From positions 141,544-205,343 of the forward strand of contig JAAVBX010000003.1 in assembly GCA_014802625.1 (NCBI GenBank): 63,800 nucleotides of DNA, read 5' to 3'. The notes beneath the pieces were generated by a model. It made no database searches and was not told the DNA's origin. It saw only the letters and a list, made by a program, of their open reading frames with translations. Position 1 is the first letter of the stretch. Every line of letters starts with the position of its first letter. Positions 1 to 9,048 of the stretch are shown here, piece by piece. The stretch is from a bacterium (GTDB lineage Bacteria > Bacteroidota > Bacteroidia > Bacteroidales > Muribaculaceae). The translations under genes and the position numbers were made by a program.

Positions 1-884
1 CCGGACTTTATATATTCGGGGAAAGCACAGATATTATGAGCCACAACCGGCACTCCGCAGCTCATAGCCTCAAGAGCCGCCAAACCGAGGCCTTCGGCAC
101 GAGAGGGAAAAACGAGCAGATTGATAGTCTGATAAAAGGAGGACATCCGCATCTTAGCCATTCGGTCGAATACATTGCAACAGTTACTATCAATCTCCAA
201 CATCCGACCTATATAATATGCGGCATCATTACCATAATTTATGACTTGAAAGGTAATTTTGCGGCTTGTGGCAATTTCTATTTCATGTTTATGTTCAATG
301 AGATAAATAAGAATATCAGCACCCTTTTCTGCTGTTAGTGCCGAAGCAAATCCAATCCTAAAATCCTTATGATATTTAATATCATAGGGAAATAATTCCG
401 TATCGACTCCTCCACTCGGAGAAACATGAATTTTGTGCTTCAGCCGGGGATAATCTTTTTTAAGTAGAGTTGAGAAATACTGAGAGGGAACAATATTTAT
501 AGACCTGTTGATAAATTTCTTCAGGAAAGTGGATGTGAAACGTGGAAGAATACCTTTGCCGACTAAATCATTCCCATGCCAATGAATTACAATAGTTGAC
601 CGTCTTATGAAGGGATTAAAAGCTATTGGCCAGGCATAAGGTAGATGATTGATATAGATAAAATCATAATTATCGCTTTTAGTAAGGCAGTAGAGCCAGA
701 AAAGAAGGTATTTGCTCAGTTTGTAAATGGGTGAAATCTTCTTTTGGTATTCAATTACGAGAGTTTCTACATTCAGGCCTGCTTCGAAAAGACACGTTGC
801 GATGTCTTTTATATATGTGGTGTAGTTAGGATAACAGTTGGAAGGATATCCGTTATTCACTATGAGGATTTTCTTATCTGACAT
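1..884 (-). CDS. Glycosyltransferase family 4 (GT4), C-terminus cut by window edge
   Basis: The reverse strand encodes an open frame starting with ATG at 884 (MSDKKILIVNNGYPSN...) and running off the left edge, about 294 residues. It looks like a retaining GT-B glycosyltransferase that adds a sugar from an NDP donor to a lipid-linked capsule intermediate at the inner face of the inner membrane. The N-terminal Rossmann strand (KILIVNNG) is seen, then an HWHG segment and a VPSQYFS segment. Near the edge is a GT4-type donor-binding stretch (FPSRAEGLGLAALEAMSCG), in which the two Glu residues fit the E-x7-E motif. The start overlaps the end of the upstream membrane-protein gene by 11 bp, so the two are probably co-translated. 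Donor and acceptor sugars cannot be told from the sequence. Confidence 0.9.
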   Translation of the reverse strand, partial: MSDKKILIVNNGYPSNCYPNYTTYIKDIATCLFEAGLNVETLVIEYQKKISPIYKLSKYLLFWLYCLTKSDNYDFIYINHLPYAWPIAFNPFIRRSTIVIHWHGNDLVGKGILPRFTSTFLKKFINRSINIVPSQYFSTLLKKDYPRLKHKIHVSPSGGVDTELFPYDIKYHKDFRIGFASALTAEKGADILIYLIEHKHEIEIATSRKITFQVINYGNDAAYYIGRMLEIDSNCCNVFDRMAKMRMSSFYQTINLLVFPSRAEGLGLAALEAMSCGVPVVAHNICAFPEYIKS

Positions 885-2196
885 TGTAGAGTAGAGTAAT
901 GATAATTAAGAATAAAAGATAGATATAAAATAAGCGGGTTTTATGGATTCCTTTAATCCCATAAAGTGATATGAGGATAAATGATGGAAAAAAAGTTATT
1001 GCAAAGCGCATATCCAATGCGACTCCGGATAGTATCACAAAGATGATTCCAAATAAAGAATACAGCACTAATGGATAAAACTTGTAATTAAGATTATGAA
1101 TGATTTTCCAGATCCCGATAAGGAAAAAAATATTTAGCATGCTTTTTAGTAAAATTCCGCCACTGAAAAGCATAGCATATTCTTCCAATCTGTAAAAATT
1201 AGGAAACGGCCCGAATATGGCAGCACACACTTGCACTATCGGCCCTATTATGCCTGAACCCATGACACTATTACGAGCCTGCGCTACTGCCATTATCATT
1301 TCTATGGAAATTCCGGTGAAAGATTCGAGAATAACATTAGCAAAAATAGGTGAACAGAATCCGCAGATTATCAAAAAACGCAGAATCCCTTTTTTATTAG
1401 AATCGGTAGTAATTGCGCATACACCCAGAGAAATCAATAGCATAAGGCATAATGCAGTCCGAAAGAAGAGAGTGGAGAGAATGAAGCAGAGACTGAGGAG
1501 AAAGCTTAAGGGTTCCTTCCTCAGCTTCCAGTTAAACATATGATAAAGAGATAAAATTATCAAAAAGCAGAATATTACTTCTTTAAGTCCGACAGACGAA
1601 GTAATATACAGGAATGGATTGAAACCATAGAGTCCGGCGCCAATGATTGAGTCCCTGATTGTGAAACCCAAAAGTATTGCAAGGCGATAAAGGAGATAGG
1701 ATGAGCAGATTAATAATGAGGAATTGAAGAGGATTATCAATATTCTTCCAAACTCTATGTCGCCTGCTAATTTATAAATATGATACAAAATATAAGGATA
1801 TCCTAAATCATCTATATCAATATGGTTGCTGGTTATAAGAAGAGTGAAACTTTTATCCAGCAGAGGTGTAACCATCCTGTCATAGGTATAGCTATCACCA
1901 GCTAAACCAAAGGGCTTGTGATAATACCCCAGGAAAAAGACTCGAGTTGTGATTGAAATTATAAGAGAGGAAAAAAAGATACAGAATAGTAACTGATTAA
2001 TATTTTTAATCCTTGTGCTTAGAGACAATCCGGCAATACATATAGAGCCACAGGCCAACTCAATTAACAGGAACGGCTCTTCGATACTTTCCTTGGCAAA
2101 AAAGAGACCGGAGAGCATAAATACTCCAAAGATAATGCAGAAGGAGAGAATTAATACTCGAAAAACCTGTTTATTATAATTATCTCGGCTTAACAT
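874..2196 (-). CDS. Polytopic membrane protein, candidate capsule polymerase (Wzy-like)
   Basis: A 440-residue, strongly hydrophobic protein with about ten or more predicted membrane segments starting near residue 12. A longer soluble loop follows the third or fourth segment (around GLAGDSYTYDRMVTPLLDKSF), and there is a conserved-looking VGLKEVIFCFL segment near the middle. The many segments, the long periplasmic-type loop and the position between glycosyltransferase and sugar-precursor genes fit an oligosaccharide repeat-unit polymerase. Such proteins diverge so much that a family name cannot be given by eye. Alternatives are a GT39/GT83-type membrane glycosyltransferase or an acyltransferase. 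Codon use is AT-rich, as elsewhere in the distal part of this locus. It overlaps the GT4 gene downstream by 11 bp. Confidence 0.7.
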   Translation of the reverse strand: MLSRDNYNKQVFRVLILSFCIIFGVFMLSGLFFAKESIEEPFLLIELACGSICIAGLSLSTRIKNINQLLFCIFFSSLIISITTRVFFLGYYHKPFGLAGDSYTYDRMVTPLLDKSFTLLITSNHIDIDDLGYPYILYHIYKLAGDIEFGRILIILFNSSLLICSSYLLYRLAILLGFTIRDSIIGAGLYGFNPFLYITSSVGLKEVIFCFLIILSLYHMFNWKLRKEPLSFLLSLCFILSTLFFRTALCLMLLISLGVCAITTDSNKKGILRFLIICGFCSPIFANVILESFTGISIEMIMAVAQARNSVMGSGIIGPIVQVCAAIFGPFPNFYRLEEYAMLFSGGILLKSMLNIFFLIGIWKIIHNLNYKFYPLVLYSLFGIIFVILSGVALDMRFAITFFPSFILISLYGIKGIHKTRLFYIYLLFLIIITLLYNVR

Positions 2197-2590
2197 TGCT
2201 AATTACCCTCGTGTCAGCAAGAATATTTCTCGATCTTTTCTTCATCATTAGTCTGTGCGAATCCTCGTTACAGAAATACCTGTCCAAACGCTTTTGGGAG
2301 AGCAATCGTGTAAAACCACGCTATTGCACCCGATTACTGCATTATATATGAAGTAGCATAAATTAATTGACCGTAGAGTGTCCTATAATGAAAAAGGAGT
2401 AATGATATGACTGCCAAGTCTGATTCAATATTTATGCCAATCAATGCTCTTACGGCATACATACATTCCAGCATATCTCTCTCGAAGAAATCATCGCAGA
2501 CAAGATTTTCACAGATTCCCCCTTTGGCAATATTTTGTGCTGAGATATATCGAGATTTTTTATTTTAAGTAAGATCTTTTGGTTATTTTA
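2197..2590. other. Gene-poor 394-bp gap in the capsule locus
   Basis: No intact gene lies here. The left half carries the acetyltransferase remnant. A second minus-strand open stretch without a start codon (about 2333-2563, reading ...NLVCDDFFERDMLECMYAVR...) overlaps it in another frame. I do not recognise that stretch; it may be the tail of another deleted gene. No promoter of the TAnnTTTG type was seen that would start a new unit. Confidence 0.6.
2248..2382 (-). pseudogene. Remnant of a left-handed beta-helix (hexapeptide) acetyltransferase
   Basis: On the minus strand an open stretch without a start codon reads ...YFIYNAVIGCNSVVLHDC, then SPKSVWTGISVTRIRTD and a stop at 2248. The pattern V-I-G-x-N-S-V-V followed by P-x-S-V-W-x-G-I/N-P is the last coil and C-terminal cap of hexapeptide O- or N-acetyltransferases, here with GIS where GNP or GIP is usual. 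Everything upstream of this coil is missing or out of frame, so it cannot be functional. It marks the former site of a capsule-modifying acetyltransferase between the dehydrogenase and the membrane protein. Confidence 0.6.
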
Positions 2591-3790
2591 TCATAACAGC
2601 TCCATTAAGTCTACAAATTTTGAGTAAGCGATATTCATACTATTAAAATTGGCATGATTGACCAATCTCACCACTAAATCATACCTATCCAATAATTCTT
2701 TTGATTTAGTCAATACTTGTAGGTGGTATTCTTCTGTCACCTTTCTAACGTCAATTAATGGATCATAACAATCTACTGTAAGATCTCCTTTCAAGTTTCT
2801 GAATATCTCAAGAGCTTTTGAGTTCCTACAATCTGCGGTGTCAGCTTTATAAGTGGCTCCGAGAAGCAAAATAGTCTTTGAACCCAATCCTTTTGCAATT
2901 TCTCTAATCTTGTCAGCGACCTTTTCTGTCGTGGTTTCATTAATGGTCCGTGCACATTGGATTAATGACAGTGAGGCGGATTTTTGGTTAGCTCTGTTCA
3001 ATAGATAATAGGTATCTATGCCAATACAATGCCCTCCCACTAATCCGGGATTCACTTTGCTGAAATTCCATTTGGAGGAAGCACATTCAGTTACTTCGTT
3101 TATATTGATTCCCTCTGCTCTGCAAAACTCTGAATATTCATTGGCCAAAGCTATGAGAACATCACGTTGCACATTTTCATACATCTTCGTAGCCTCAGCA
3201 ACCTTAATGGATGAAGCTTTAATAATCGGTGCAGTAATAATCGACGAATAAAGTTCATAAATTAATTCCAATGTCTTTTCATTAGATGCCGATATTATTT
3301 TGGAAATATTATCTAATGAATGTCTGTCGTCACCTACATTAATTCTTTCAGGTGAATATCCCACATAAAAATCTTCATTAACTTTCAGGTTGGACGAATT
3401 TTCCAACAACGGAACACAAAATTCTTCAGTAGCTCCCGGGAATACTGTAGACTCAAACACTACGGTACTGCCGTGCGCCAAGATTTCACCTAAAGATTTA
3501 CAGACTCTCTGTAAAGGATTCAAGTTCGGTGTTTTATCCTCATTAACTCCGGTGGGCACACAAACTATAAAAACATTGCACCCTGACAAATCTTTATAGG
3601 TATTCGTCAGGCTTGCGATACAGTCTCCATATTGTTGCTCTGAATTCTTTAATTCTTTAATTCGATTCTCATCTATATCCAGTCCGAAGGTTATAAATTT
3701 CTTTGAAAGCAAACTATAGAGAGGCCAGCCGACATATCCAAGTCCGATGACTCCTATCTTAATGTCTGAATTGATAATATTCGTGTCCAT
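2591..3790 (-). CDS. Nucleotide-sugar (UDP-HexNAc type) 6-dehydrogenase
   Basis: A 399-residue NAD-dependent dehydrogenase that oxidises C6 of a UDP-sugar to a uronic acid in two steps, in the cytoplasm. The N-terminal Rossmann motif GVIGLGYVGWPL is at residues 13-24. The catalytic cysteine is Cys255 in VGGHCIGIDTYYL, and the C-terminal UDP-binding domain carries LLLGATYKADTADCRNS. GGHCIGID is typical of the WecC/VipA/WbpA branch acting on UDP-N-acetylhexosamines, whereas plain UDP-glucose dehydrogenases have a G-G-x-C-x-P/F pattern, so a HexNAc uronate product is likely. It supplies an acidic sugar precursor to the capsule. A 161-bp gap separates it from the upstream Stealth gene, and the remnant acetyltransferase lies just downstream. 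Confidence 0.93.
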   Translation of the reverse strand: MDTNIINSDIKIGVIGLGYVGWPLYSLLSKKFITFGLDIDENRIKELKNSEQQYGDCIASLTNTYKDLSGCNVFIVCVPTGVNEDKTPNLNPLQRVCKSLGEILAHGSTVVFESTVFPGATEEFCVPLLENSSNLKVNEDFYVGYSPERINVGDDRHSLDNISKIISASNEKTLELIYELYSSIITAPIIKASSIKVAEATKMYENVQRDVLIALANEYSEFCRAEGININEVTECASSKWNFSKVNPGLVGGHCIGIDTYYLLNRANQKSASLSLIQCARTINETTTEKVADKIREIAKGLGSKTILLLGATYKADTADCRNSKALEIFRNLKGDLTVDCYDPLIDVRKVTEEYHLQVLTKSKELLDRYDLVVRLVNHANFNSMNIAYSKFVDLMELL

Positions 3791-3951
3791 TAATGAATTT
3801 TATTAGAGTTTATATTATTAGTATCATTATTGATGATAAGTAAGTTTACTTAATCTAAGTAAGAAGCACCGTAAGGCAAATGTCCTTTTGATTTTGAGAG
3901 GTCGCTTTATACTATCAAAATTCAAAAATCACTATTGTCTACTGCCTAAAA

Positions 3952-4968
3952 CTAACTTAGTTCAAAGGAGCATTTCTCAGGGAGTATTTTATTAAATGCC
4001 TCACATAGAATTGATTTTGAATACTCAAAATCTGATACATCACCATCATTTACACATATCAATGACTTCTTTTGTGTTGTTATGGTATCAATCGCCTCCA
4101 TCAAAAGATCATCATTCATACAAGGGTATGACACGGATGTTTTATAGGGATTTATTGGCTCAAACATTCCTTCAGCAAGTTGATAGTATCTCAATACTAA
4201 TTGGCTTACATTCCGGAAATTTCTGAACTTGCAATAGCATGTCTCATCAAGTGTATGGTAATCTAAAGCCCATACCTTCTTAAGTGTTGTTTTGAAGTAA
4301 GGATTAGGAAGATGGGGATTATGCAATCCGGTAAAAGAGGGATAGGGATATAAGGCAATTGTTCTAAGCAACAACTTTCCATAACGAGGATTAAACCAGC
4401 CCCATCTATTCTTTTTTATGACATCACTTTTATCGTAGAATCGGTTGACGAACCCAATATTATTGGCCATAATATAATCCCTATCCACACCTCTTGGTTG
4501 ACGTGCACTCAGGACAGCGATGTCCCGTACCTTATCATTAACAAAAAATCTTTTAGGTGAAATATGATTAATTATAAAAGTGTCATCATTGAAATACACG
4601 AATTTCTCAGACAGGGAATCTATACGATGAAGATTGAGTTCTATTGTACGGGAATTAAAAGTAGGTAAATACTTCTCGGGAATATAGTCAGAGTGTTTTA
4701 TAAACTTTAATTTTGGATGATTGATATTCAACCAATCAGGATAATGCCCACAAGTAATGAAGTATATATTATTAACCCATGGGGCGAAATTTTCGACTCC
4801 TCTGAACCAGTATCTTAAGGTTCCCCAGTCTCTAAACCTCACAGGTCGAGCGTCGCCTGATTCTAATTGGGCATATTTTCTTAAAGATTGCTGCCATTCG
4901 GGGTCAGAGTCGTCAACCCAAATGAGAACAAAATCTATTTTTTCCATCGGAGGATATTTCTTAACCAT
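3952..4968 (-). CDS. Stealth-family capsule sugar-1-phosphate transferase
   Basis: A 338-residue member of the Stealth family, enzymes related to eukaryotic GlcNAc-1-phosphotransferase that build phosphodiester-linked capsule polymers. CR1 is visible near the start (KIDFVLIWVDDSDPEWQ). CR2 covers about residues 40-135 (RFRDWGTLRYWFRGVENFAPWV ending EKFVYFNDDTFI, with the Asp pair). CR3 is around FTGLHNPHLPNPYFK, and CR4 is short near SVSYPCMNDD. The predicted product is hexose-1-phosphate coupled to a sugar hydroxyl in the growing repeat. The start overlaps the deacetylase gene upstream by 34 bp; Met8 (position 4947) is an alternative start with a shorter overlap. The gene is AT-rich compared with the housekeeping regions. 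Confidence 0.93.
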   Translation of the reverse strand: MVKKYPPMEKIDFVLIWVDDSDPEWQQSLRKYAQLESGDARPVRFRDWGTLRYWFRGVENFAPWVNNIYFITCGHYPDWLNINHPKLKFIKHSDYIPEKYLPTFNSRTIELNLHRIDSLSEKFVYFNDDTFIINHISPKRFFVNDKVRDIAVLSARQPRGVDRDYIMANNIGFVNRFYDKSDVIKKNRWGWFNPRYGKLLLRTIALYPYPSFTGLHNPHLPNPYFKTTLKKVWALDYHTLDETCYCKFRNFRNVSQLVLRYYQLAEGMFEPINPYKTSVSYPCMNDDLLMEAIDTITTQKKSLICVNDGDVSDFEYSKSILCEAFNKILPEKCSFELS

Positions 4969-5921
4969 TGTTTAAATCCGGACAATTCTGCATCAATTTC
5001 ATATATAGATGTATAGTGGCTTATTTTCATACGCGACAATGTGTACGGAGTTTCGTAAGGAACATATTCATTCATAACAGCAGCGGAAAATCCTGATGCA
5101 CCACATTCCTTGACGCATTCAATTGAAACATCTCGTTTATGACCATAAGGATATGCATATAAGCTACAATTGTATAATTTATTGATTTGAGCGCTACACT
5201 GCTGAAAATCATGCTTTAGCTTTTCTGCTTGAAGAAGAGAAAGAACATCGTGATTTATGGAGTGTCCACCTATTTTATGGCCCTTTCGCTTGATTTGCAT
5301 TATCTCATCTTGAGTCAATCCACGGAAACGTATGTTTTTGTATTCTTCACTTATATTTAGATTATCAAAAGGGCAAATCAACTCCAATTGCTCAATGATG
5401 GATGAGTAATTGTAATCATTTGTATGGATAGAATCAATTATGGCCTTGTATGCCTTCTGTCGAGAAGATTGAGAATTCAAATAATAGGATTGTCCTGCAA
5501 TTATGTACTCTCCGGATGATACGTACGCAATCCATCCCATAATTTTGTCATTCCATAACGGACCACTGTCTATATTAGATAACGGCAGGAAAAAATAGGC
5601 ATTATTACCGTATTTACTTAGAATCGTATCGGCTGTAAGGGCCGCGCGATAGCCATCATCAAAAGTAATTATTGCTGAGTTTGCTTTTCCTAACTGTGTT
5701 GTTACTTCCAATCGTTTATTGACAATGTCAATAAGACGTTCAAAATGTGATTTAGAGGAACATACGATTTGTTGCTCAAAGGAATAATTAATAAGATGGT
5801 CCGGTATGATATGGTGGAAAACGAGAATTCTCTGGCGGTTTCTATTTAAGCGATAAAACAACCATATTACACCCGAGAAATACGCGAGGATATATATTAT
5901 TAAAAACCTGCGAGAATACAT
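4935..5921 (-). CDS. Membrane-anchored polysaccharide deacetylase (NodB fold)
   Basis: A 328-residue carbohydrate esterase 4-type protein that removes N- or O-acetyl groups from a glycan, probably the capsule repeat. One N-terminal membrane segment (about residues 8-23, IIYILAYFSGVIWLFY) anchors it. The NodB core shows motif 1 TFDDGYRAAL (catalytic base Asp and a metal-binding Asp) near residue 90 and motif 2 GGHSINHDVL (H-x3-H metal pair). A later YAYPYGHKRDVS segment fits motif 3. The catalytic pattern looks complete. It sits between GT2 and Stealth genes in an overlapping minus-strand string. Regulation follows the capsule operon. Confidence 0.9.
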   Translation of the reverse strand: MYSRRFLIIYILAYFSGVIWLFYRLNRNRQRILVFHHIIPDHLINYSFEQQIVCSSKSHFERLIDIVNKRLEVTTQLGKANSAIITFDDGYRAALTADTILSKYGNNAYFFLPLSNIDSGPLWNDKIMGWIAYVSSGEYIIAGQSYYLNSQSSRQKAYKAIIDSIHTNDYNYSSIIEQLELICPFDNLNISEEYKNIRFRGLTQDEIMQIKRKGHKIGGHSINHDVLSLLQAEKLKHDFQQCSAQINKLYNCSLYAYPYGHKRDVSIECVKECGASGFSAAVMNEYVPYETPYTLSRMKISHYTSIYEIDAELSGFKQWLRNILRWKK

Positions 5922-5942
5922 AGATTAAATTAGCTTTTTAGT

Positions 5943-6956
5943 TCATCGACCATATATAAATCGATATATTTTACGAATGTAAAGAATCAGATTGCGCATG
6001 AAAACAAACTGACCGATTTTACCTTGCAAAGCAAATTTATAGGGAAGTCTCCAGTGGGGAGGTACCAGATGCTTGAGTTTTTCATAATCGAGTTGAGGAT
6101 ACATCGAGAGGAATTCCTGAAGATTGTCAGTATCGCAGTTGGCTAACCCAATTAGTTTTACTCTAAATCTCCTTTCATCTAACTCTTCATCACAGTCAAT
6201 ACCTTTTGATGAAAGAAAGTTGGCCACGAATTCCGTAGCCATCAATCTCTGGCGTGTATTTGATGTCGATTTATCATTAGTATACGACCCATAATTTTGT
6301 TTATTATAATGCACGAATGCACGATCTACCTTCGTGATTACAGCGGCATGATACAAAATCTGTATGGTTATGATTAAGTCCTCACCAACATTTATTTCTT
6401 CGATGGAGTGGATGTTATGTTTCTTGTAAATGCATCTCTTGACAAGCTTGTTCCATACATAGGCAAAGACCGATTGATATCCATAACTCCAATTCGCAAT
6501 GATGCTCTTTAACAATATTTCCTTGCTGTCAGAAAGAGGGCATTTACGATATTCATCACCTTTTTTATGGGATATAAAGAAGTCGGCCACCACTACGTCT
6601 GAATTGTGAGTAACGGCTGATTCATACATCACTTCAAGCATATCATGCTCAAAATAATCATCGCTATCCAAGTGAAGTATATATTCCCCACGGGCTGCCT
6701 CAAATCCCGTCTGTCGGGCGGTTGCAAGGCCACGGTTTTGGAGATGATTTATTATTATGATCTGGGAACGGAGCTGAGGGTAATACTCGATGCACGCAAA
6801 CAGCAATTCGATACTGCGGTCGTTTGTACAGTCATTTACGAAGATGAATTCTACTCCTTCTGTCATGGTTTGACTGAAAAGAGAGCGGGCGCATCTCTCT
6901 ATATACCGCTCGACTCCGTAGACGGGGATAATGACCGAAACTTTAATCTCTTCCAT
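5943..6956 (-). CDS. Glycosyltransferase family 2 (GT2)
   Basis: A 337-residue inverting GT-A glycosyltransferase. The N-terminus carries the typical VSVIIPVYGVERYIERCARSL strand. Then come FIFVNDCTND, NRGLATARQTGFEAARGEY and the metal/nucleotide-binding HLDSDDYFE (D-x-D) near residue 96. The C-terminal third has no membrane segment and ends with a basic tail, suggesting peripheral association with the inner membrane. It probably transfers a sugar to the undecaprenyl-linked repeat unit. Its start overlaps the end of the pyruvyl-transferase-like gene by 14 bp, so the two are probably translated together. Sugar specificity cannot be read from the sequence. Confidence 0.93.
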   Translation of the reverse strand: MEEIKVSVIIPVYGVERYIERCARSLFSQTMTEGVEFIFVNDCTNDRSIELLFACIEYYPQLRSQIIIINHLQNRGLATARQTGFEAARGEYILHLDSDDYFEHDMLEVMYESAVTHNSDVVVADFFISHKKGDEYRKCPLSDSKEILLKSIIANWSYGYQSVFAYVWNKLVKRCIYKKHNIHSIEEINVGEDLIITIQILYHAAVITKVDRAFVHYNKQNYGSYTNDKSTSNTRQRLMATEFVANFLSSKGIDCDEELDERRFRVKLIGLANCDTDNLQEFLSMYPQLDYEKLKHLVPPHWRLPYKFALQGKIGQFVFMRNLILYIRKIYRFIYGR

Positions 6957-7914
6957 AAGCTTTTACCTCGGGTAAATCGTGAAGCCAAGTCTCGGCAAAG
7001 GAGGATAGCTTGCCATAGGTATTGTCAATATACTCGACGGATTTATGGAGAAGCACTGCGAGAATCATTGTGTGAAGACGAGTGGTGACAATGCGGGAGA
7101 ATGGTTCGAGAAATTCATATCCTTTCCTTGTCAAAGAATCACGGATGAATCTGTTACCAAAAATTTGTATTGCATTATCAACGACTCTCAGGCGAATGCC
7201 CCGGCGACGCAAATCTCTTAAAATTCTCCTCACCCTCTTGAGGTTTCTTACCATTAGCTCAAACCTTTCAGATATTGGCCAATCGGATGTTACGTCAGCC
7301 TCTTGTAGGACTATGGGTGTATCTTGAGAGAGTTCTTTATCAGAACGGAGGAGAAAAAGAGTTTTCCCCTCTTCACGATTCCAATGAGGAGTCAACAGCC
7401 CGGGGGCAATGTAAAATGCCATGTCAGGTGCAAGATAGATATTATTGCGGTTGAAGCCGGCCGACAGAATATCGAAGCTTGCTCGATCGCGAGCGAAGAG
7501 ATGCAGGTCGGAGTGACGCGACATCAAGTCGGCATCCTTTTCAATTAAGCTCTTTTCCTGATAGCAGATTGACTGCGGGAGCATAACGATTCTATTCTCG
7601 GGATAGCGGGCAATGATTTCAAGTCGGATATCCTGAAGTCCCCGCCATAAATCTCCGAAATTGCCTCCTCCCATTAGTATGATAGTGACCTCTTTATCTA
7701 ATTTTGGGAAGGGAAAGTAGCCGGCACCGTAACACCCCATAAGTTCAAAGTCGTTTCCCCGGAGGAAATCCACCGCACCTTGCCATATCAGAATGTCGCC
7801 GATATTATCATAATATGGTGCATCGGCAATGATAACCCTCTCACCTAATAGAGGCTTGACCTGATCGGTTATAACCTGACGAAGCTCTGAAATTTTCTTC
7901 TCAAAACGCTCCAT
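6943..7914 (-). CDS. Polysaccharide pyruvyl transferase family protein (CsaB-like)
   Basis: A 323-residue protein with the hallmarks of the pyruvyl transferase family: an N-terminal GDILIWQGAVDFL segment after APYYDNIGD, a central MGGGNFGDLWRG, MLPQSICYQEK, ARDRASFD and a C-terminal TTRLHTMILAVLLHK. Family members add ketal pyruvate from phosphoenolpyruvate to a sugar, giving an acidic group; some relatives act as glycosyltransferases instead. The only Met that keeps the first strand is at 7914, which overlaps the radical SAM gene by 46 bp. Together with the dehydrogenase and the Stealth enzyme it points to an acidic capsule. Confidence 0.88.
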   Translation of the reverse strand: MERFEKKISELRQVITDQVKPLLGERVIIADAPYYDNIGDILIWQGAVDFLRGNDFELMGCYGAGYFPFPKLDKEVTIILMGGGNFGDLWRGLQDIRLEIIARYPENRIVMLPQSICYQEKSLIEKDADLMSRHSDLHLFARDRASFDILSAGFNRNNIYLAPDMAFYIAPGLLTPHWNREEGKTLFLLRSDKELSQDTPIVLQEADVTSDWPISERFELMVRNLKRVRRILRDLRRRGIRLRVVDNAIQIFGNRFIRDSLTRKGYEFLEPFSRIVTTRLHTMILAVLLHKSVEYIDNTYGKLSSFAETWLHDLPEVKAYGRD

Positions 7915-9008
7915 TTCCCATTTATGAGATAATAATTCAGACGTTTGACCAAATACATCAGATTCTTAAAACTATTCTTACGCAAAGCCCATTGTCGAGC
8001 CTCAGAAGATAGCGACTGATTATTCTCTGACAACTTCTGAGACAGAAACTCACACATATCCTCGCCAATCCAGTGGCGTCCATTGGCAGTAATGCGATCA
8101 CGCATTTCCAGATATGTAGGAGTAACAAGTTCGGGAATCATGCCGAGCGTGAGCCAAGAGTGGCCGTTATAGCAATGAGCCGTTTCACATTTACCTACCG
8201 GGCAGAAATCAATGGGAATCGAAGGATTGTCAAAAATTCTTATAGGTCTTAGTCGATAGCATTGTGAAAATGAACCGGTCTCCAAATTAATGCGTCCACC
8301 CCATAATCCATTATAACAAAACTCCTTACGAGGCTCTCCGAATATCCTCATCTTGAAATCAAACAGAGGGGAATCAAATTGTCCCCACACCTTAATATAT
8401 TCCTCTCGCGAGAGGGCGGAAAGAATTGGAATATCAGGCTTACTTCTATCTCGCGCCACCGTGATATGGCAAAGTGCTCCGAGGTTTTTGAGGCATACAT
8501 CCTTAATCTCGTCAATATATGGAATTGCGTCATCGGAGGGGGTCAGTTCAACCGTAAATGAAATGTCGCTACGCTCAATTATACGGATGTTGGCAAAATA
8601 TTTGTCAAGAAGTCCTTTCGACTTTAACTCCATAAAGTGGAACGAAATCTTGAGTATGAGATGCTTTTGCAACTCATACGGGATTTCTTCTGTCAGCTCC
8701 AAGATACGCTTAGTAGGCAAACCGTTTGTGACCAACATAACGTAATGACCCTCCTCAAGCAATTCACGAGTTAACTTCACAATATATGGAGCCAAGAGAG
8801 TTTCACCTCCCCCGCATAAATTCAGCAGGCAAGTTCCTCCCAGTCGTTCATATGAAAGAGCTTTACGGATATGAGAAAGACTATACTTCAGCGGCTTAAC
8901 CTCTGCTGACTTGAGGGGATGGTGAGTTATATAACAATACTTACATTGAAGATTGCATGTCGTCACCGGCACGAAAATGTCAAAAAATCGTTTAAGTCTA
9001 TTATTCAA
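7869..9008 (-). CDS. Radical SAM protein with SPASM-like C-terminal Cys cluster, in capsule operon
   Basis: A 379-residue radical SAM protein. Residues 18-25 hold the cluster-binding C-x3-C-x2-C (Cys18, Cys22, Cys25 in TTCNLQCKYC), followed by the SAM-binding GGGET near residues 66-70. After the partial TIM barrel, a cysteine-rich segment places Cys231, Cys250, Cys269, Cys274 and Cys279 in a pattern (C-x18-C-x18-C-x4-C-x4-C) like SPASM or twitch auxiliary-cluster domains. I cannot name the substrate. No small precursor peptide gene is visible beside it, so a sugar or lipid intermediate of the capsule is more likely than a peptide; epimerisation, deoxygenation or dehydrogenation would all fit. 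It lies between the flippase and the pyruvyl-transferase gene. Confidence 0.85.
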   Translation of the reverse strand: MNNRLKRFFDIFVPVTTCNLQCKYCYITHHPLKSAEVKPLKYSLSHIRKALSYERLGGTCLLNLCGGGETLLAPYIVKLTRELLEEGHYVMLVTNGLPTKRILELTEEIPYELQKHLILKISFHFMELKSKGLLDKYFANIRIIERSDISFTVELTPSDDAIPYIDEIKDVCLKNLGALCHITVARDRSKPDIPILSALSREEYIKVWGQFDSPLFDFKMRIFGEPRKEFCYNGLWGGRINLETGSFSQCYRLRPIRIFDNPSIPIDFCPVGKCETAHCYNGHSWLTLGMIPELVTPTYLEMRDRITANGRHWIGEDMCEFLSQKLSENNQSLSSEARQWALRKNSFKNLMYLVKRLNYYLINGKWSVLRRKFQSFVRL

Positions 9009-9048
9009 GGAACTAAAATTTTTGATCGGACCTGAATCTACCTGTTAC

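Noticed and set aside
36-338. Plus-strand open frame at the left edge
   Set aside because: The minus strand here encodes an unmistakable GT4 protein.
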